A DNA stretch of 64,000 nt from Alteromonas antoniana (GCF_019249295.1 NZ_JAESDH010000011.1:62001-126000), one strand, 5' to 3'. Positions 15,633-26,821 are shown, counted from the first letter of the stretch. Made by a program: numbers and translations. The notes: generated from the letters alone by a model not told the origin.

Positions 15633-16124
15633 TCACCCGGCGATCTCCGCAGAAGCGAGTGCCTGTTCAGAGTGATACATGTGGCCGATAAGCTGATCTT
15701 CCAGCTCGAACCGAACTTCCAGAGTTTCTCCAAGCGACGCCAGATCAGTATCAAACTGCGAGGCTTGCTCTGCAGATACTGCATCAGTGTAGGCGTCATT
15801 GAAGGTCAGTGCACTATCCGTGGTTACCGCAATCTCCGGATAGAGCTTTTGCTTGAGCGCCTGTCCCTCTGCATCATCGTTGACGAGCATGTCGTAAACC
15901 TCGAAATGACCTGCAGACAGGTAATCCATCATCGCTTCACAGAATGCATCAATGGCGGAAGCGTCAGGAAGTGCGTGAGATTGCGGCGCCTGGTCATGTC
16001 CACCGGAAAGGCCAGCCAATTCACAATATTTGATAAGTAGCATTTGTCGGGCATGCAACCAGTTATCAATAATGGTGTGTCTGCCGCCCCACTTATCCTT
16101 AGCCTGTTCCAGTTTGTTTAACAT
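15633..16124 (-). CDS. rsd: Regulator of sigma D (anti-sigma-70)
   Basis: The 163-residue product begins MLNKLEQAKDKWGGRHTIID and continues NWLHARQMLLIKYCELAGL, closely resembling Rsd of enterobacteria. Rsd binds sigma-70 region 4 and shifts RNA polymerase toward alternative sigma factors in stationary phase. Rsd is helical throughout, as is this sequence. It is divergent from nudC, the neighbour it also has in several gammaproteobacteria. Confidence 0.85.
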   Translation of the reverse strand: MLNKLEQAKDKWGGRHTIIDNWLHARQMLLIKYCELAGLSGGHDQAPQSHALPDASAIDAFCEAMMDYLSAGHFEVYDMLVNDDAEGQALKQKLYPEIAVTTDSALTFNDAYTDAVSAEQASQFDTDLASLGETLEVRFELEDQLIGHMYHSEQALASAEIAG

Positions 16125-16332
16125 GCTTACCCGCCTGGTTGTAAAGACGTGCTGTCGTCTCTTTATTTGTCTCAGTATAACACTGCAAAGACGCAGTACA
16201 AATTTGCCTTTTTATCGCCACTTACTCATACACAAACGACGTAAAACACGTCGCAGAAGTTGCTCTGATCCGCACCGGTTGGTAATAGTGTGTTAGTCTG
16301 GAATTATTAAAAATGAAAGAGTATTGACGTCA

Positions 16333-17169
16333 ATGATGAAAAAACTGTCGCCTCAGAATTTGACGTGCCGGGCACGTTGGCTGATTTTTTCCAGAAGTCG
16401 GTTGGTGGTAGCGAAAGGAGAGAACACGCCGCCGGTTACTACTTTTGAAGCCTTTCCATTCTTATCAGAATATGTCGATGACGTGCGCCAGCTGTCTCCG
16501 CTGGATGCAGACAACGTGGATGCTGATCATCCCACATTTGTCGTTGATATGGGCAGCGAGCGGATAGAGGAAAACGACTGGGATGCCGTTACCCTGCGCG
16601 ACGTTCTGATGAACACCCCGGTTGATGCTTTCAGCATGGTGGGCAGGGCGTGGCAATACGTCCATTTTCTGAGAACTCACCGCTTCTGTGGACAGTGCGG
16701 AAGTCCCATGGAACAGGTTGACTGGGAGATGGCCATGCATTGCCATCAGTGTCAGCACCGGTGCTATCCCCGCGTATCGCCTTGCATTATTGTGGCAATT
16801 CATGACAACGAAAAGCTGTTACTAGCCCGCGGTGTCCGCCATCGTGAACTGAATATGTATTCCACGCTAGCCGGATTTGTGGAGAGCGGCGAGAGCCTCG
16901 AAGAAGCTGTTCACCGTGAAGTTCTGGAAGAAGTTGGCGTAAAGGTCAAAAATATCGAATATTTCGGCAGTCAGCCCTGGCCGTTTCCGCACTCATTAAT
17001 GGTGGGTTATATCGCTGAATATGCTGAAGGGGAGATTGTGCCAGAGGAAAATGAAATTGATGACGCGCAATGGTTCAGCCTGGATGCGTTACCAAAGATA
17101 CCCCCTAAATTGTCCATTGCGGGGCAACTGATTGCGGCGACCATCGCAAAACTTCAAAGTGAGCAGTAA
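16333..17169 (+). CDS. nudC: NADH pyrophosphatase / NAD-capped RNA decapping Nudix hydrolase
   Basis: The protein has the NudC zinc ribbon (FCGQCGSPME and CHQCQHRCYPR, about residues 110-145), a perfect Nudix box (GFVESGESLEEAVHREVLEE, about 182-201) and the SQPWPFPHSLM motif specific to NudC. It cleaves NAD(H) and removes NAD caps from RNA. I prefer the ATG at 16333; the TTG at 16324 adds three residues, and the only nearby site (AAAGAG) fits the ATG slightly better. It is a single gene, divergent from rsd. Confidence 0.92.
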   Translation: MMKKLSPQNLTCRARWLIFSRSRLVVAKGENTPPVTTFEAFPFLSEYVDDVRQLSPLDADNVDADHPTFVVDMGSERIEENDWDAVTLRDVLMNTPVDAFSMVGRAWQYVHFLRTHRFCGQCGSPMEQVDWEMAMHCHQCQHRCYPRVSPCIIVAIHDNEKLLLARGVRHRELNMYSTLAGFVESGESLEEAVHREVLEEVGVKVKNIEYFGSQPWPFPHSLMVGYIAEYAEGEIVPEENEIDDAQWFSLDALPKIPPKLSIAGQLIAATIAKLQSEQ

Positions 17170-17261
17170 AAAATCCGGATACTCAGAGCGAGAGTGTAAC
17201 CACGTTATCGAGAGGCAGAAGCAAGATAAGCAGACTTTTTCGCTTCTTGGCAAAGTAAAAT
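17170..17261. other. Spacer after nudC
   Basis: No gene seen. It lies between the nudC stop and the end of a candidate minus-strand RNA. No rightward terminator for nudC is obvious. Confidence 0.3.
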
Positions 17262-17286
17262 AAAAAACCCTGCGCAAGGCAGGGTT
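17262..17286 (-). terminator. Minus-strand Rho-independent terminator upstream of hemE
   Basis: Stem AACCCTGC/GCAGGGTT with loop CTTGC is followed on the minus strand by TTTT, A and another TTTT. The plus-strand side has no T-tract, so it serves leftward transcription. Confidence 0.8.
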
Positions 17287-17379
17287 CCAGTAGTTTTAGC
17301 ATCGGTCCCGTTAACGGGCTTCTTTGTTGTTGCTGATTACCAAACTAGCAAACGCTCACTACCAAAGCAAGTGAATTTA
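17262..17379 (-). ncRNA. Candidate small RNA between nudC and hemE
   Basis: On the minus strand there is a promoter-like pair (TTGCGC at 17410-17415, 18 bases, CATACT at 17386-17391). About 118 bases follow without a plausible frame, and then a strong terminator: 8-bp stem AACCCTGC/GCAGGGTT (17266-17286), five-base loop, T-tract. The middle contains the unstructured CA-rich stretch CAACAACAAAGAAG followed by the perfect palindrome CCCGTTAACGGG (17307-17318). No minus-strand gene nearby needs this terminator. Hfq is encoded in the same window, so Hfq dependence is possible. Existence is inferred from promoter plus terminator only. Confidence 0.45.
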
Positions 17380-17633
17380 TCCTTTAGTATGAAAAAAATA
17401 CAATTCTTTGCGCAATAATTTTGTAAAAATTACAAAAAAGGTGTGAGTTTAAGAGAGGGCGCTGTGAATCGTGATTGTCGGTAGATTATTGTTTGATGCG
17501 GAGCAAGAGGATTTGTCTTTTTTCGCCCCGTCGACAGGATTAATTGATATACTCGCGCCCTAATTGAAAGGCTGGGGTGATGCGGCTACAGGCTAATTAG
17601 CATTTTCCCTACGTAGTGTTGACAGAGGAAACC

Positions 17634-18728
17634 ATGGCAGACGATTCTACAAACCCACAACGTCCAGAGTTAAAAAATGATCGCTATCTGCGGGCATTGC
17701 AGAAACAGCCCGTCGATGCGACGCCGGTTTGGATGATGCGTCAGGCCGGGCGTTATTTGCCAGAATACAAAGCTACCCGTGCACAAGCCGGCGATTTTAT
17801 GTCGCTTTGCAAAAACGCTGAACTGGCGTGCGAAGTGACATTACAACCGCTGCGTCGTTTTCCTCTGGATGCTGCCATCCTGTTTTCAGACATTCTGACC
17901 ATTCCTGATGCAATGGGGCTGGGCCTGTATTTTGAAACGGGTGAAGGCCCCCGCTTCCGAGATCCGATAACCTGCAAAGCAGATGTGGATAAAATTGGTA
18001 TTCCCGATCCTGAAGGGGAATTACAGTATGTGATGAACGCGGTCAGAACGATTCGTCGCGAACTGAAAGGTGAGGTGCCCCTGATTGGTTTCTCCGGCAG
18101 TCCGTGGACACTGGCAACCTATATGGTAGAGGGTGGAACCAGTAAGGCGTTTACTAAAATCAAGAAAATGGCGTTTGCAGAACCCGCTACGCTGCATCAG
18201 CTACTGGAGAAGCTGGCCGACTCAGTAACCTCTTATCTTAATGCTCAAATCGATGCGGGTGCGCAGTCGGTAATGATTTTTGATACCTGGGGTGGGGTGT
18301 TATCGCCGCGTGATTATAAAGATTTTTCTCTGCAGTATATGCATAAAATTGTTTCAGGCCTGAAACGTGAGGCTGATGGCCGTAAAGTGCCGGTAACGCT
18401 GTTTACCAAAAACGGCGGGCAATGGTTAGAAGCCATTGCGGCAACAGGTTGTGATGCTGTCGGCCTTGACTGGACTATCAATATTGAAGACGCCAGAAAG
18501 CGAGTCGGAGATAAGGTAGCATTGCAGGGGAATATGGACCCTTCCATGCTGTATGCCAGCCCTGAGCGCATTCGACAGGAAGTGGCGACGATCCTTGAAG
18601 GCTATGGGAACGGCAGTGGTCATGTTTTCAATCTTGGCCACGGTATTCACCTGGATGTGCCACCCGATAATGCCGGGGTGTTCGTTAATGCGGTTCACGA
18701 ATTAAGTCGTCCCTACCACAAACAATAA
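17634..18728 (+). CDS. hemE: Uroporphyrinogen decarboxylase
   Basis: The 364-residue protein has the family signatures [15 protein letters not shown] near the N-terminus, the [13 protein letters not shown] segment with the catalytic Asp, [16 protein letters not shown] and [10 protein letters not shown]. It decarboxylates uroporphyrinogen III to coproporphyrinogen III in heme synthesis. The start at 17634 has GAGGAAACC directly before it; the TTG at 17616 is not needed. hemH lies about 15 kb away in this window. TATACT near 17548-17553 is a possible -10 box. Confidence 0.96.
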   Translation: MADDSTNPQRPELKNDRYLRALQKQPVDATPVWMMRQAGRYLPEYKATRAQAGDFMSLCKNAELACEVTLQPLRRFPLDAAILFSDILTIPDAMGLGLYFETGEGPRFRDPITCKADVDKIGIPDPEGELQYVMNAVRTIRRELKGEVPLIGFSGSPWTLATYMVEGGTSKAFTKIKKMAFAEPATLHQLLEKLADSVTSYLNAQIDAGAQSVMIFDTWGGVLSPRDYKDFSLQYMHKIVSGLKREADGRKVPVTLFTKNGGQWLEAIAATGCDAVGLDWTINIEDARKRVGDKVALQGNMDPSMLYASPERIRQEVATILEGYGNGSGHVFNLGHGIHLDVPPDNAGVFVNAVHELSRPYHKQ

Positions 18729-18743
18729 TAAGGTGAGGGTTAC

Positions 18744-19379
18744 ATGAAAACCTGGTTACTGATACCACTGGTTATGTTTATCGCTGTTGCAGGCTATCAG
18801 TTCGGCTACTATCGCGCGAAACTTGAAAGCAGTGAGGCAGATAAAGTGCGTGTTGCCGGAGCGATGGATAAGCAACCTGCCAGTTCTGAGACTGACGCTG
18901 AACGTATCGGTGACTTGCTTAATGCGAATGTGATCGCCTCTGTTGAAGCGGCAGAAACTGCCGCTGCACCAACGCAGAGGTCGGCAGAGTTCATGGCAGA
19001 AGAGGTTGCGCCGACTCAAGAGTCGGTAGAAGCGGTAAAGGCTGGCAGCGAAACCAGAAAAAAGATGCGCGAGACACACTCTGACTGGGCCGACAATTTT
19101 GATGAAAATGAACAGAATTTTGAGGCCGCTACCCAGCTCGCGGATTTCTTTACGCTGCACCCTGATGGCGAAAATGTGTATTTGCACTCAATTCAGTGTG
19201 ATGATGCACAATGCCAGTTGGTAGGACAGTTTGAAGGTGAGCACCAGCGTTTCGAAAGCATTATCAACGAAATGAAGGAGCAGCCGTGGTGGGAATATTC
19301 AGGAACGTCCAGCAATACTTCAAGCGACGGCAGCCGCACGCATTTTATTCTCCACCTGACGTCGGCGCGAGCCTTTTGA
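18744..19379 (+). CDS. Hypothetical membrane-anchored periplasmic protein
   Basis: The 211-residue product has an N-terminal membrane helix (LLIPLVMFIAVAGYQFGYY, residues 4-22), a low-complexity Ala/Glu-rich linker (about 25-110) and a small C-terminal domain with two cysteines (HSIQCDDAQCQLVGQF) and a Trp pair. I do not recognise a family. It begins 15 bases after hemE with GGTGAGGG before its ATG, so the two are probably co-transcribed. Confidence 0.65.
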   Translation: MKTWLLIPLVMFIAVAGYQFGYYRAKLESSEADKVRVAGAMDKQPASSETDAERIGDLLNANVIASVEAAETAAAPTQRSAEFMAEEVAPTQESVEAVKAGSETRKKMRETHSDWADNFDENEQNFEAATQLADFFTLHPDGENVYLHSIQCDDAQCQLVGQFEGEHQRFESIINEMKEQPWWEYSGTSSNTSSDGSRTHFILHLTSARAF

Positions 19380-19403
19380 CAGCGAGTTTGTTTTACATCG
19401 CTT

Positions 19404-19434
19404 AAGCAGCGGCCGTTCCCGCGCCGCTGCTCTT
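19404..19434 (+). terminator. Terminator-like hairpin between convergent genes
   Basis: Stem GCAGCGG/CCGCTGC with an 11-base GC-rich loop is followed by TCTTATG. The T-tract is weak. It lies between the hemE operon and the convergent queG gene. Confidence 0.5.
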
Positions 19435-20578
19435 ATGCATCTCTGGGTAACCCCTTTTTTACTACTCGTGTCAGGCGTAATAGCTGCCGGTTTTCCTCTG
19501 TGGTATGACGTTTTTCCCTGGCTTTTTGTTTTTCCAGTGCCCATTCAATATGTGGGCGCAGTATGTCGGACGATGACGTTAGCCTGTTTTCAAGTGCGTG
19601 AACGATATCTTTAGCGTATTGCGCATTGCCCAGCGCGATAGCGATATTCCGCTGCCACTTCTGAAAACCAATACGACGTATGGGCGAGCCTTCGGTATTC
19701 TTCAAAAACGTCGCTTCATCCCAGCAAAACAGATTCAGCAAGGTTTCGCCATGAAGTGTTTTTCGTGGCAGAAAGTCTTCTTCTTCAGTCACGCTCGCAT
19801 AGCGGTTCCAGGGGCACACCAACTGACAATCGTCACAGCCATAAATGCGGTTACCCATAGCCTCGCGGTATTCCTCGGGTATTACGCCGTCGTATTCAAT
19901 GGTGAGATAAGAAATACATTTTCTGGCATCAACAGTATAGGGTGCGACAATAGCCTGGGTAGGACAAATCGTCATACAGGCAGTACAGCTACCACAGCCT
20001 TCTTCAACAGGCGAGTCGGTGGGTAACGGCAGGTTGATAAACAACTCGCCCAGAAAAAACCAGGATCCGGCTTCTTTTGAAAGCGTCAGTGAATGCTTGC
20101 CCGTCCAGCCAATACCGGCTTTTTCCGCGATGGCATGTTCTAACACCGGAGCGGAATCGACAAACGGACGAAATGCTGTATCGGCTAGTTCAGATTCAAT
20201 TTTCTCGCCCAGTTGCTTAAGGCGTTTGCGCAACACTTTGTGATAATCGCGACCCAGTGCGTAGCGGCTGATGTAGGCAATGTTGCTATCTGATAAGTGT
20301 CTGGCGAAGGACGCATCGGGCGGCAGGTAATCCATACGCACGCTGATAACCCGAAGCGTGCCGGGAACCAGTTCATCGGGTCTGGAGCGTTTGGTGCCGT
20401 GGGCTGCCATAAAGGTCATATCGCCGTGATAGCCTTTTTCCAGCCAGGCTTCGAGGTATTTCTCGTGCTGATCCAGGTCAATATCACTGATACCGACGTG
20501 CTGAAAGCCTAGCGCCCGCCCCCAAGCCTTGATATCGTCTGCTAAACGTACTAAATCGACTGAATGTAAAGTGGACAT
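19433..20578 (-). CDS. queG: Epoxyqueuosine reductase
   Basis: The 381-residue protein carries two 4Fe-4S clusters (CGSCTACMTICPTQAI, then CISYLTIEYDG and GCDDCQLVCPWNRYA, about residues 195-260) and the GFQHVGISDIDL N-terminal domain of QueG. A HEAT-like C-terminal segment follows. QueG uses cobalamin to reduce epoxyqueuosine to queuosine in tRNA. Its start is 6 bases from the divergent nnr gene, so the promoters must overlap the opposite genes. Confidence 0.94.
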   Translation of the reverse strand: MSTLHSVDLVRLADDIKAWGRALGFQHVGISDIDLDQHEKYLEAWLEKGYHGDMTFMAAHGTKRSRPDELVPGTLRVISVRMDYLPPDASFARHLSDSNIAYISRYALGRDYHKVLRKRLKQLGEKIESELADTAFRPFVDSAPVLEHAIAEKAGIGWTGKHSLTLSKEAGSWFFLGELFINLPLPTDSPVEEGCGSCTACMTICPTQAIVAPYTVDARKCISYLTIEYDGVIPEEYREAMGNRIYGCDDCQLVCPWNRYASVTEEEDFLPRKTLHGETLLNLFCWDEATFLKNTEGSPIRRIGFQKWQRNIAIALGNAQYAKDIVHALENRLTSSSDILRPHIEWALEKQKAREKRHTTEENRQLLRLTRVVKKGLPRDA

Positions 20579-20584
20579 GCGCTC

Positions 20585-22084
20585 ATGTTAGATACTCAAC
20601 TCATTACCAGCTTATCATATAAACTTTATCGCGCCGATCAGGTCAGAGAAAACGAACGTGTGGCGGCAGAGAAAAGCGGCTGTGACATGTTTACGCTGAT
20701 GCAGCGCGCCGGCGAGGCGGTGTTCAAACAATGTCAGCATTTGCTGCCAAATACCGATGCCTATCTGGTGCTGGTGGGGCAGGGCAATAATGCAGGCGAT
20801 GGCTACATCGCTGCCCTGCATGCAAAAAAAGCCGGTAAGCAGGTGTATGTCTGTGCAGTCGAACCTCATCGTATTTTAGAGGGGGATGCCGGCGAAGCAC
20901 AAAAGCGCTGGCTCGATGCTGGCGGCAAAATTCAGAAATTCAGCAAAGAGACGCTGGAAAAAGCCGGGCTTATCGTTGACGCGTTACTTGGAACCGGGAT
21001 AAACAGCTATATCCGCAATGAATTTGCCGAAATCATTGATGCCGTAAACGGTTCAGATAAACCGGTAGTCAGTGTGGATGTCCCCTCTGGCCTGGATGCT
21101 AACACCGGGCAGTCACTCGGGCGCTGTATTGAGGCAGACGTCACAGTCACGTTTGTCGGTATTAAACCTGGCCTGACGACAGGTGCAGGAAAACAGTCCT
21201 GTGGCACCCTGGTCTACGATGATTTGGGTATCGGCAAAGCCTTTCTGGAGCAGGCGCGGGCTACCGCAACGTTATTAGATATCGAACAGTTTAAGGGCAT
21301 GGGCCCCCGCGATGTTCATTCCCATAAAGGGACTTATGGGCGACTTTTATGTGTAGGCGGAAATCGCGGGACCGCAGGCGCCATTCGATTAAGTAGTGAG
21401 GCAGCCCTACGCAGCGGCGCAGGCATGGTGCGAGTTTATGTCCACGAGGCGTCCACGGTGCAGGTCAGTGCCGGACGCCCCGAACTGATGGTGACAGATC
21501 AGGATCTGGAAGCGGCACTTAACTGGGCCACCTGTGTGGTTATTGGCCCGGGGCTGGGTCAGGATGCGTGGGCGGAAAAAACCTTCGCCACTACGCTAAA
21601 ACATTGTCAGACCCACCCCAAACCGCTGGTTATTGATGCCGATGCACTCAACCTGTTAAGTAAGCAGGCTACCGCGTATACGATTGAAGACTGCATCCTG
21701 ACACCGCATGCTGGTGAAGCTGGTCGGTTGCTGGGCGTGTCAGTGGACGATGTTGAGTCAGAGCGTTTTAATTACGCCCGTCAGTGTGCTCAGCGTTATC
21801 ATGCCACCTGTGTACTAAAGGGGGCAGGCACCATTATTGATAACGAGTCCAAAACCTGGGTGTGCCGTCATGGTAACCCCGGAATGGCAACGGCAGGCAG
21901 TGGTGATGTGTTAAGCGGCATTCTCGGTGCGTTGCTGGCACAGGGGCTAGAGCGGGATATCGCAGCAAAATATGGCGTCACACTGCATGCAAAAGCGGGC
22001 GATGAAGTCGCACGCCTTTACGGGCAACGTGGTATGATTGCCAGCGATTTGTTTGAAGCGGTGCGCGCATTGATCAATCAGTAG
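20585..22084 (+). CDS. nnr: Bifunctional NAD(P)H-hydrate epimerase / ADP-dependent dehydratase
   Basis: The 499-residue protein is a fusion of an N-terminal YjeF epimerase domain ([33 protein letters not shown]; residues 1-215) and a C-terminal carbohydrate-kinase-like dehydratase ([43 protein letters not shown]). It repairs hydrated NAD(P)H. The start ATG is at 20585. This gene stands first in the tsaE-amiB-mutL-miaA-hfq series, the order also seen in E. coli. Confidence 0.94.
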   Translation: MLDTQLITSLSYKLYRADQVRENERVAAEKSGCDMFTLMQRAGEAVFKQCQHLLPNTDAYLVLVGQGNNAGDGYIAALHAKKAGKQVYVCAVEPHRILEGDAGEAQKRWLDAGGKIQKFSKETLEKAGLIVDALLGTGINSYIRNEFAEIIDAVNGSDKPVVSVDVPSGLDANTGQSLGRCIEADVTVTFVGIKPGLTTGAGKQSCGTLVYDDLGIGKAFLEQARATATLLDIEQFKGMGPRDVHSHKGTYGRLLCVGGNRGTAGAIRLSSEAALRSGAGMVRVYVHEASTVQVSAGRPELMVTDQDLEAALNWATCVVIGPGLGQDAWAEKTFATTLKHCQTHPKPLVIDADALNLLSKQATAYTIEDCILTPHAGEAGRLLGVSVDDVESERFNYARQCAQRYHATCVLKGAGTIIDNESKTWVCRHGNPGMATAGSGDVLSGILGALLAQGLERDIAAKYGVTLHAKAGDEVARLYGQRGMIASDLFEAVRALINQ

Positions 22085-22158
22085 TGCAGAGGCGCAGGCC
22101 CTGTAAATACTTCGGAAATTTCCGGTCAGGTCGCGCCTATTGTAGTAGAGAAAGGTTC

Positions 22159-22641
22159 ATGTCATACCCACACAGTGCGTATTTCGCAGCGTCCGAATCG
22201 GATACATCAACTCTGGCCGAAGATATCGCCGGCGCGATAAAAACGATGCTTCCAGCGCCTTCTGTGATTTATCTGGAAGGTGACCTCGGAGCTGGGAAGA
22301 CCACATTCAGCCGCTATTTTATTCAGTCATTCGGGCATGAAGGGACAGTAAAAAGCCCTACCTACACGTTGGTGGAACCCTACGAACTGGAGCAGGTCTC
22401 AATCTATCATTTCGACCTGTATCGACTGGCTGACCCGGAAGAACTGGAATTCATGGGGATCCGTGATTACTTCTCGGATAATGCGGTCAGTCTTATTGAA
22501 TGGGCCGAAAAAGGTGAGGGATGCTTGGCATCCGCAGACATAGTGATTAGTATAACCACAGACGGTGACGGCAGACGTTTTCAGGTGCAGGCCAAGAGTG
22601 CTCAGGGCAGCAAGGTGCTGCAACACTGCAAACATATCTGA
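22159..22641 (+). CDS. tsaE: tRNA threonylcarbamoyladenosine biosynthesis ATPase TsaE
   Basis: This 160-residue protein has the P-loop [14 protein letters not shown] (about residues 40-53), [10 protein letters not shown] and [18 protein letters not shown], the TsaE signatures. TsaE works with TsaB, TsaD and TsaC to make t6A37 in tRNA. The start MSYPHSAYF at 22159 is preceded by AAAGG; the longer frame overlaps nnr without a site. It is followed by amiB after 47 bases. Confidence 0.93.
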   Translation: MSYPHSAYFAASESDTSTLAEDIAGAIKTMLPAPSVIYLEGDLGAGKTTFSRYFIQSFGHEGTVKSPTYTLVEPYELEQVSIYHFDLYRLADPEELEFMGIRDYFSDNAVSLIEWAEKGEGCLASADIVISITTDGDGRRFQVQAKSAQGSKVLQHCKHI

Positions 22642-22688
22642 GCCGGTGTGGCCTTGAGACAACCAGAATAAATGCGAAAAGGCAAAAT

Positions 22689-24014
22689 ATGTTGCGCTTG
22701 TTAATATCAATCTGTTGCCTGTGGCTAAGTTCCACAGCCGCCTATGCGGCGCAAAACGGCATTGATGGTATTCGTGTCTGGCCTTCACCAAACAGTACCC
22801 GGGTAGTTCTGGATCTGAAACAGGCGCCTGATTACAGCTACTTTCCGCTATCAAACCCTGAGCGGCTGGTAATTGACCTCGCTAACACATCTGATTCCGC
22901 GGATTTAAGCGACATTGATAAAAGTGGTGATTTAGTGCGGCGGATCCGCTACTCCACGCCCAAAAATAACCAGTCTGCACGCATCGTTATCGATATGTCC
23001 CGCAAAGCGAAGCCGACATTATTTGCGATGACGCCTACTAAGCCCTACGGACACCGGCTTGTTATCGATTTAGAAGATTCTCAGCAACGCTCCGGCCCCT
23101 CTGGTGTGGTGATTGACAGCTCCAGTAACGAACGTGACCGCGACATTATTATTGCGATTGACGCCGGTCACGGTGGCGAAGATCCGGGCTCTATCGGCCC
23201 TTCAGGAAGTTATGAAAAACATATCACATTAAGCATTGCGAAAAAGCTGGAGGCGATGGTTAACCGGGAGCCAGGCATGCGCGCGGTAATGACGCGTACC
23301 GGCGATTACTATATTTCACCGAATAAGCGCCCGGAGATTGCGCGCAAACAAAAAGCCGATTTACTGGTGTCGATTCACGCCGACGCGTTTACCCAGCCGG
23401 AACCTCGCGGCGGATCGGTCTGGGTACTATCTACCGGACGAGCCGGTACGGAACTGGGACGATGGATGGAACGCACAGAGCGACACTCTGAACTGCTGGG
23501 CGGTGCGGCAGAAGTCATAACAGACAAGGCCAGCGAACGGTATCTGGCAGAGACGATTCTGGGGCTGTCGATGGATCACAGCATGGCTACCAGCTACGAT
23601 CTCGGCAATAAAGTTATTCAGGAAATGCGCAAAATCACTTCGTTGCACAAGCGCACGCCACAAGCAGCAAGCCTTGCGGTACTGACATCGCCCGATATTC
23701 CCTCAATACTGGTGGAGGTAGGCTTCATCTCTAATCCGCAGGAAGAGAAAAACCTGAACTGGGCAGAACACAGAGAACGACTCGCGGTTTCTATCTTTAA
23801 TGCCTCGAAGCGTTATTTTAAGCAGGTGCCACCCGATGGTACCCTGTGGGCTGCACAAAAAGAGAGAAACCGCACACACAGAGTGCGTAGCGGTGAGTCT
23901 TTGTCACTTCTGGCGCAACGTTACAACGTGAAAGTCAGCAGTATTAAAGAAGCGAATAATCTGCGAAGCGACGTGGTCAGAATCGGACAGGTATTGACCA
24001 TCCCCAGCACCTGA
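22689..24014 (+). CDS. amiB: N-acetylmuramoyl-L-alanine amidase (AmiB type) with AMIN and LysM domains
   Basis: The 441-residue protein has a signal peptide ([17 protein letters not shown]), an AMIN domain (about residues 25-125), the zinc amidase domain with [23 protein letters not shown] and LVEVGFISN (about 155-375), and one C-terminal LysM repeat ([19 protein letters not shown], about 395-440). It splits septal peptidoglycan during division, normally activated by EnvC. The order tsaE-amiB-mutL matches E. coli. Confidence 0.94.
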   Translation: MLRLLISICCLWLSSTAAYAAQNGIDGIRVWPSPNSTRVVLDLKQAPDYSYFPLSNPERLVIDLANTSDSADLSDIDKSGDLVRRIRYSTPKNNQSARIVIDMSRKAKPTLFAMTPTKPYGHRLVIDLEDSQQRSGPSGVVIDSSSNERDRDIIIAIDAGHGGEDPGSIGPSGSYEKHITLSIAKKLEAMVNREPGMRAVMTRTGDYYISPNKRPEIARKQKADLLVSIHADAFTQPEPRGGSVWVLSTGRAGTELGRWMERTERHSELLGGAAEVITDKASERYLAETILGLSMDHSMATSYDLGNKVIQEMRKITSLHKRTPQAASLAVLTSPDIPSILVEVGFISNPQEEKNLNWAEHRERLAVSIFNASKRYFKQVPPDGTLWAAQKERNRTHRVRSGESLSLLAQRYNVKVSSIKEANNLRSDVVRIGQVLTIPST

Positions 24015-24039
24015 AAACAACAAACAAACGGAAATACCA

Positions 24040-25812
24040 TTGCCTATACAGTTATTGCCGCCCCGACTGGCTAACCAGATCGCAGCAGGTGAGGTCGTCG
24101 AGCGTCCTGCCTCTGTGGTGAAGGAGTTGGTTGAAAATAGTCTGGACGCCGGTGCGACAAAAATCGAACTGGCTATTGAGAAAGGCGGTCACAAGCGCAT
24201 CAGATTGCGTGACAACGGTTGCGGTATTCCCCAGCATGAACTGGAGCTCGCGCTCAGCCGTCACGCCACCAGTAAAATCAGTACTCTGGAAGATTTAGAG
24301 CGCATTTTGTCGCTGGGCTTTCGCGGTGAAGCGTTAGCCAGTATCAGTTCGGTAAGCCGCCTGACACTGAGCTCGAAACCGGCTGAGCAGGAGCAGGCCT
24401 GGCAGGCTCATTGTGAGGGTCGTGACATGGCGGTAAAGCTTAACCCGGTTGCGCATCCCGACGGCACCACCATAGATGTGGCAGATCTGTTCTACAACAC
24501 GCCCGCAAGACGTAAATTTCTACGCACCGAAAAAACCGAATTTCAGCATATCGATGATGTCATCCGGCGGATTGCGCTAAGTCACCCGGAGGTGACGTTT
24601 ATTCTTCGCCACAATAGCAAAACGGTAAGACGATTCCTTGCCGTAGATAAGCAGGATCGCGCGGCGAGAATAGGCGCTGTCGCTGGGCAGAAGTTTCTAA
24701 GCAACGCCATTTATTGTCACACAGAGTACGACGGCATTGTGATTGAAGGCTGGCTTGGCAACGAAAATGTGTTGCGAAGCAGCACGGATTGTCAGTTTAG
24801 TTTTGTGAACGGCCGCGGTATGCGCGACAAACTGATTCTGCATGCCATACGACAAGCCTATGAAAGTGCCTGGGGCATCATGGAGCAACCTGCATTTGTC
24901 GTATATCTGACTGTTCCGCCAGAGGATGTTGATGTAAACGTGCATCCGGCGAAACATGAAGTACGTTTTCAGCAGAGCCGGTTGGTGCATGATTTTATTT
25001 GCAAAACTGTCGCCGATGCACTGATGCCACAATCACATGCAGATGCCCTGGCAACCCCTGCATCGACGTCCCCTGAGCACGATTATATTCGCCCGCTGGT
25101 TTCGGCAACACCGGCGAATACGGCAACGGAACGACAATCAGGCGCGACTTATACTGCGCCACCGGCATCGCAGGCAGCATTGCCACGCAGTCAAAGTCCG
25201 TCCAGAGGACGCACGGGCCCGGCACGTAATGTTAGCGATAGTCAGTACCAGGCGAATTACCAACAGTTAATGACGCCAAATGGCGACAGTTCAGGTGCTG
25301 TGAGTCCTCTGCTATCCGCGATTGCCCTGGATCCTAAGCATCGTTTATTTAGTGACGACAATAACGCCTACCTGGTTAATGCCACCAGGCTTGCTGCGCT
25401 ATGGCTAGAAGATTTGATTGGCAGTGCAAGTACCTCACAGCCGCTTCTGATGCCGGTATCGGTGCACGGAGAAAACGTCAGCAAAGAAACCCTTGATACG
25501 TTGAACGCCTCGTCGTTTGTGGTTAGTCGCGCAGCCGGCAAATGCCGCTTACAACAAGTACCTGCCGGAACACGGCATCTGCCATGGCTCGCCGTTTTTG
25601 GCCCGATGCTCGAACACCCTATTCACTCGGTAAACGACATACCTGCACTGCTGGGTAAACTCATCATCGAGCAGGACGATAATGCCGGTCAACCCGTCTG
25701 GCAGTGGTTTGACGCACAATCGACCGCAAAGCGGTGGGAATGGATCCGCGAGTTTGGTACAGTCCGCCCACTATCAGCACTGATTGCCTGCATGGAGCAA
25801 ACGGATGGCTAA
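24040..25812 (+). CDS. mutL: DNA mismatch repair protein MutL
   Basis: The 590-residue protein begins [20 protein letters not shown] from a TTG start and has the GHKL ATPase motifs ([45 protein letters not shown]). A variable linker (about 335-425) and a dimerisation domain follow. I see no DQHA(X)2E endonuclease motif in the C-terminal part, so it is the MutH-dependent type of MutL. Its last bases overlap miaA by 8. Confidence 0.95.
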   Translation: MPIQLLPPRLANQIAAGEVVERPASVVKELVENSLDAGATKIELAIEKGGHKRIRLRDNGCGIPQHELELALSRHATSKISTLEDLERILSLGFRGEALASISSVSRLTLSSKPAEQEQAWQAHCEGRDMAVKLNPVAHPDGTTIDVADLFYNTPARRKFLRTEKTEFQHIDDVIRRIALSHPEVTFILRHNSKTVRRFLAVDKQDRAARIGAVAGQKFLSNAIYCHTEYDGIVIEGWLGNENVLRSSTDCQFSFVNGRGMRDKLILHAIRQAYESAWGIMEQPAFVVYLTVPPEDVDVNVHPAKHEVRFQQSRLVHDFICKTVADALMPQSHADALATPASTSPEHDYIRPLVSATPANTATERQSGATYTAPPASQAALPRSQSPSRGRTGPARNVSDSQYQANYQQLMTPNGDSSGAVSPLLSAIALDPKHRLFSDDNNAYLVNATRLAALWLEDLIGSASTSQPLLMPVSVHGENVSKETLDTLNASSFVVSRAAGKCRLQQVPAGTRHLPWLAVFGPMLEHPIHSVNDIPALLGKLIIEQDDNAGQPVWQWFDAQSTAKRWEWIREFGTVRPLSALIACMEQTDG

Positions 25813-26740
25813 TGGCACAAATGATGCATTGCCTGTCATAGCGATTATGGGACCTACGGCGTCAGGTAAAACAGGCCTGGCACTGGAGATTGCCGATCAG
25901 GTAGATTGTGAAATTATCAGTGTCGATTCCGCATTAGTGTATCGCGGTATGGACATTGGTACAGCCAAGCCCTCACAAGCGGAGATGGACGCAGTTCCTC
26001 ACTGGCTGATAAACACATTGGACCCCACTGAGAGTTATTCTGTGGCAGAGTTCTGTGCAGATGCTATAAGTCTGATAGGGGATATTCACGACCGAAATCG
26101 GGTGCCGATTCTGGTCGGTGGTACAATGATGTACTTTAATGCCTTGATAAATGGCATTTCGCCACTACCTAAGTCAGATGAAAAGGTGCGTGCTGGTTTA
26201 GAAGCACAAGCCAGAGAGACAGGCTGGCAGCGATTACATGATGAATTGAGCCGGGTTGATCCGGTAAGCGCTAAACGAATTCATCCTAATGATCCGCAGC
26301 GACTGTTACGGGCTTTGGAAGTGTATCAAAGCACCGGAAAAAATCTGACGGCATGGCAGCAGGAAAAAGGAAAACCCTGTCCGTATGCAATCACGCAGTT
26401 TGCGATTGCGCCACAAGACAGAGCCGTACTTCACAAACGTATTGCCCAGCGCTTCGATTTAATGCTGGCTGACGGGTTCATTGAGGAAGTCAAAAAACTT
26501 CATGAACGGGGTGATCTTCATGAAGATTTACCCTCTATACGTTCTGTGGGCTATCGGCAGGTTTGGCAGTATCTGGAAGGTCAGCTTAGTAAAGAGGAAA
26601 TGCGCGAGCGAGGTGTGATTGCAACCCGTCAGTTAGCAAAAAGACAGCTAACGTGGTTGAGAGGATGGCAAGACCTCACCTGGCTTGACACATTTGCTAA
26701 AGATAATTTGACTACAATTAGAGCAAAAGTCACACTTTAA
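25805..26740 (+). CDS. miaA: tRNA dimethylallyltransferase
   Basis: The 311-residue protein has the P-loop [47 protein letters not shown] and the [13 protein letters not shown] motif of MiaA. It adds the isopentenyl group to A37 of tRNAs reading UNN codons. The ATG at 25805 has GGAG 8 bases upstream inside the mutL end, giving an overlapping, coupled start; the ATG at 25784 would add seven residues absent from the family. hfq follows. Confidence 0.95.
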   Translation: MANGTNDALPVIAIMGPTASGKTGLALEIADQVDCEIISVDSALVYRGMDIGTAKPSQAEMDAVPHWLINTLDPTESYSVAEFCADAISLIGDIHDRNRVPILVGGTMMYFNALINGISPLPKSDEKVRAGLEAQARETGWQRLHDELSRVDPVSAKRIHPNDPQRLLRALEVYQSTGKNLTAWQQEKGKPCPYAITQFAIAPQDRAVLHKRIAQRFDLMLADGFIEEVKKLHERGDLHEDLPSIRSVGYRQVWQYLEGQLSKEEMRERGVIATRQLAKRQLTWLRGWQDLTWLDTFAKDNLTTIRAKVTL

Positions 26741-26821
26741 GTGTCGGAGTGTGGTATACATTAACGCGCGGTAGCAAGCTGCATTGTTAGTTACTGAAAT
26801 AATAAAAACTAAGGATTTCAA

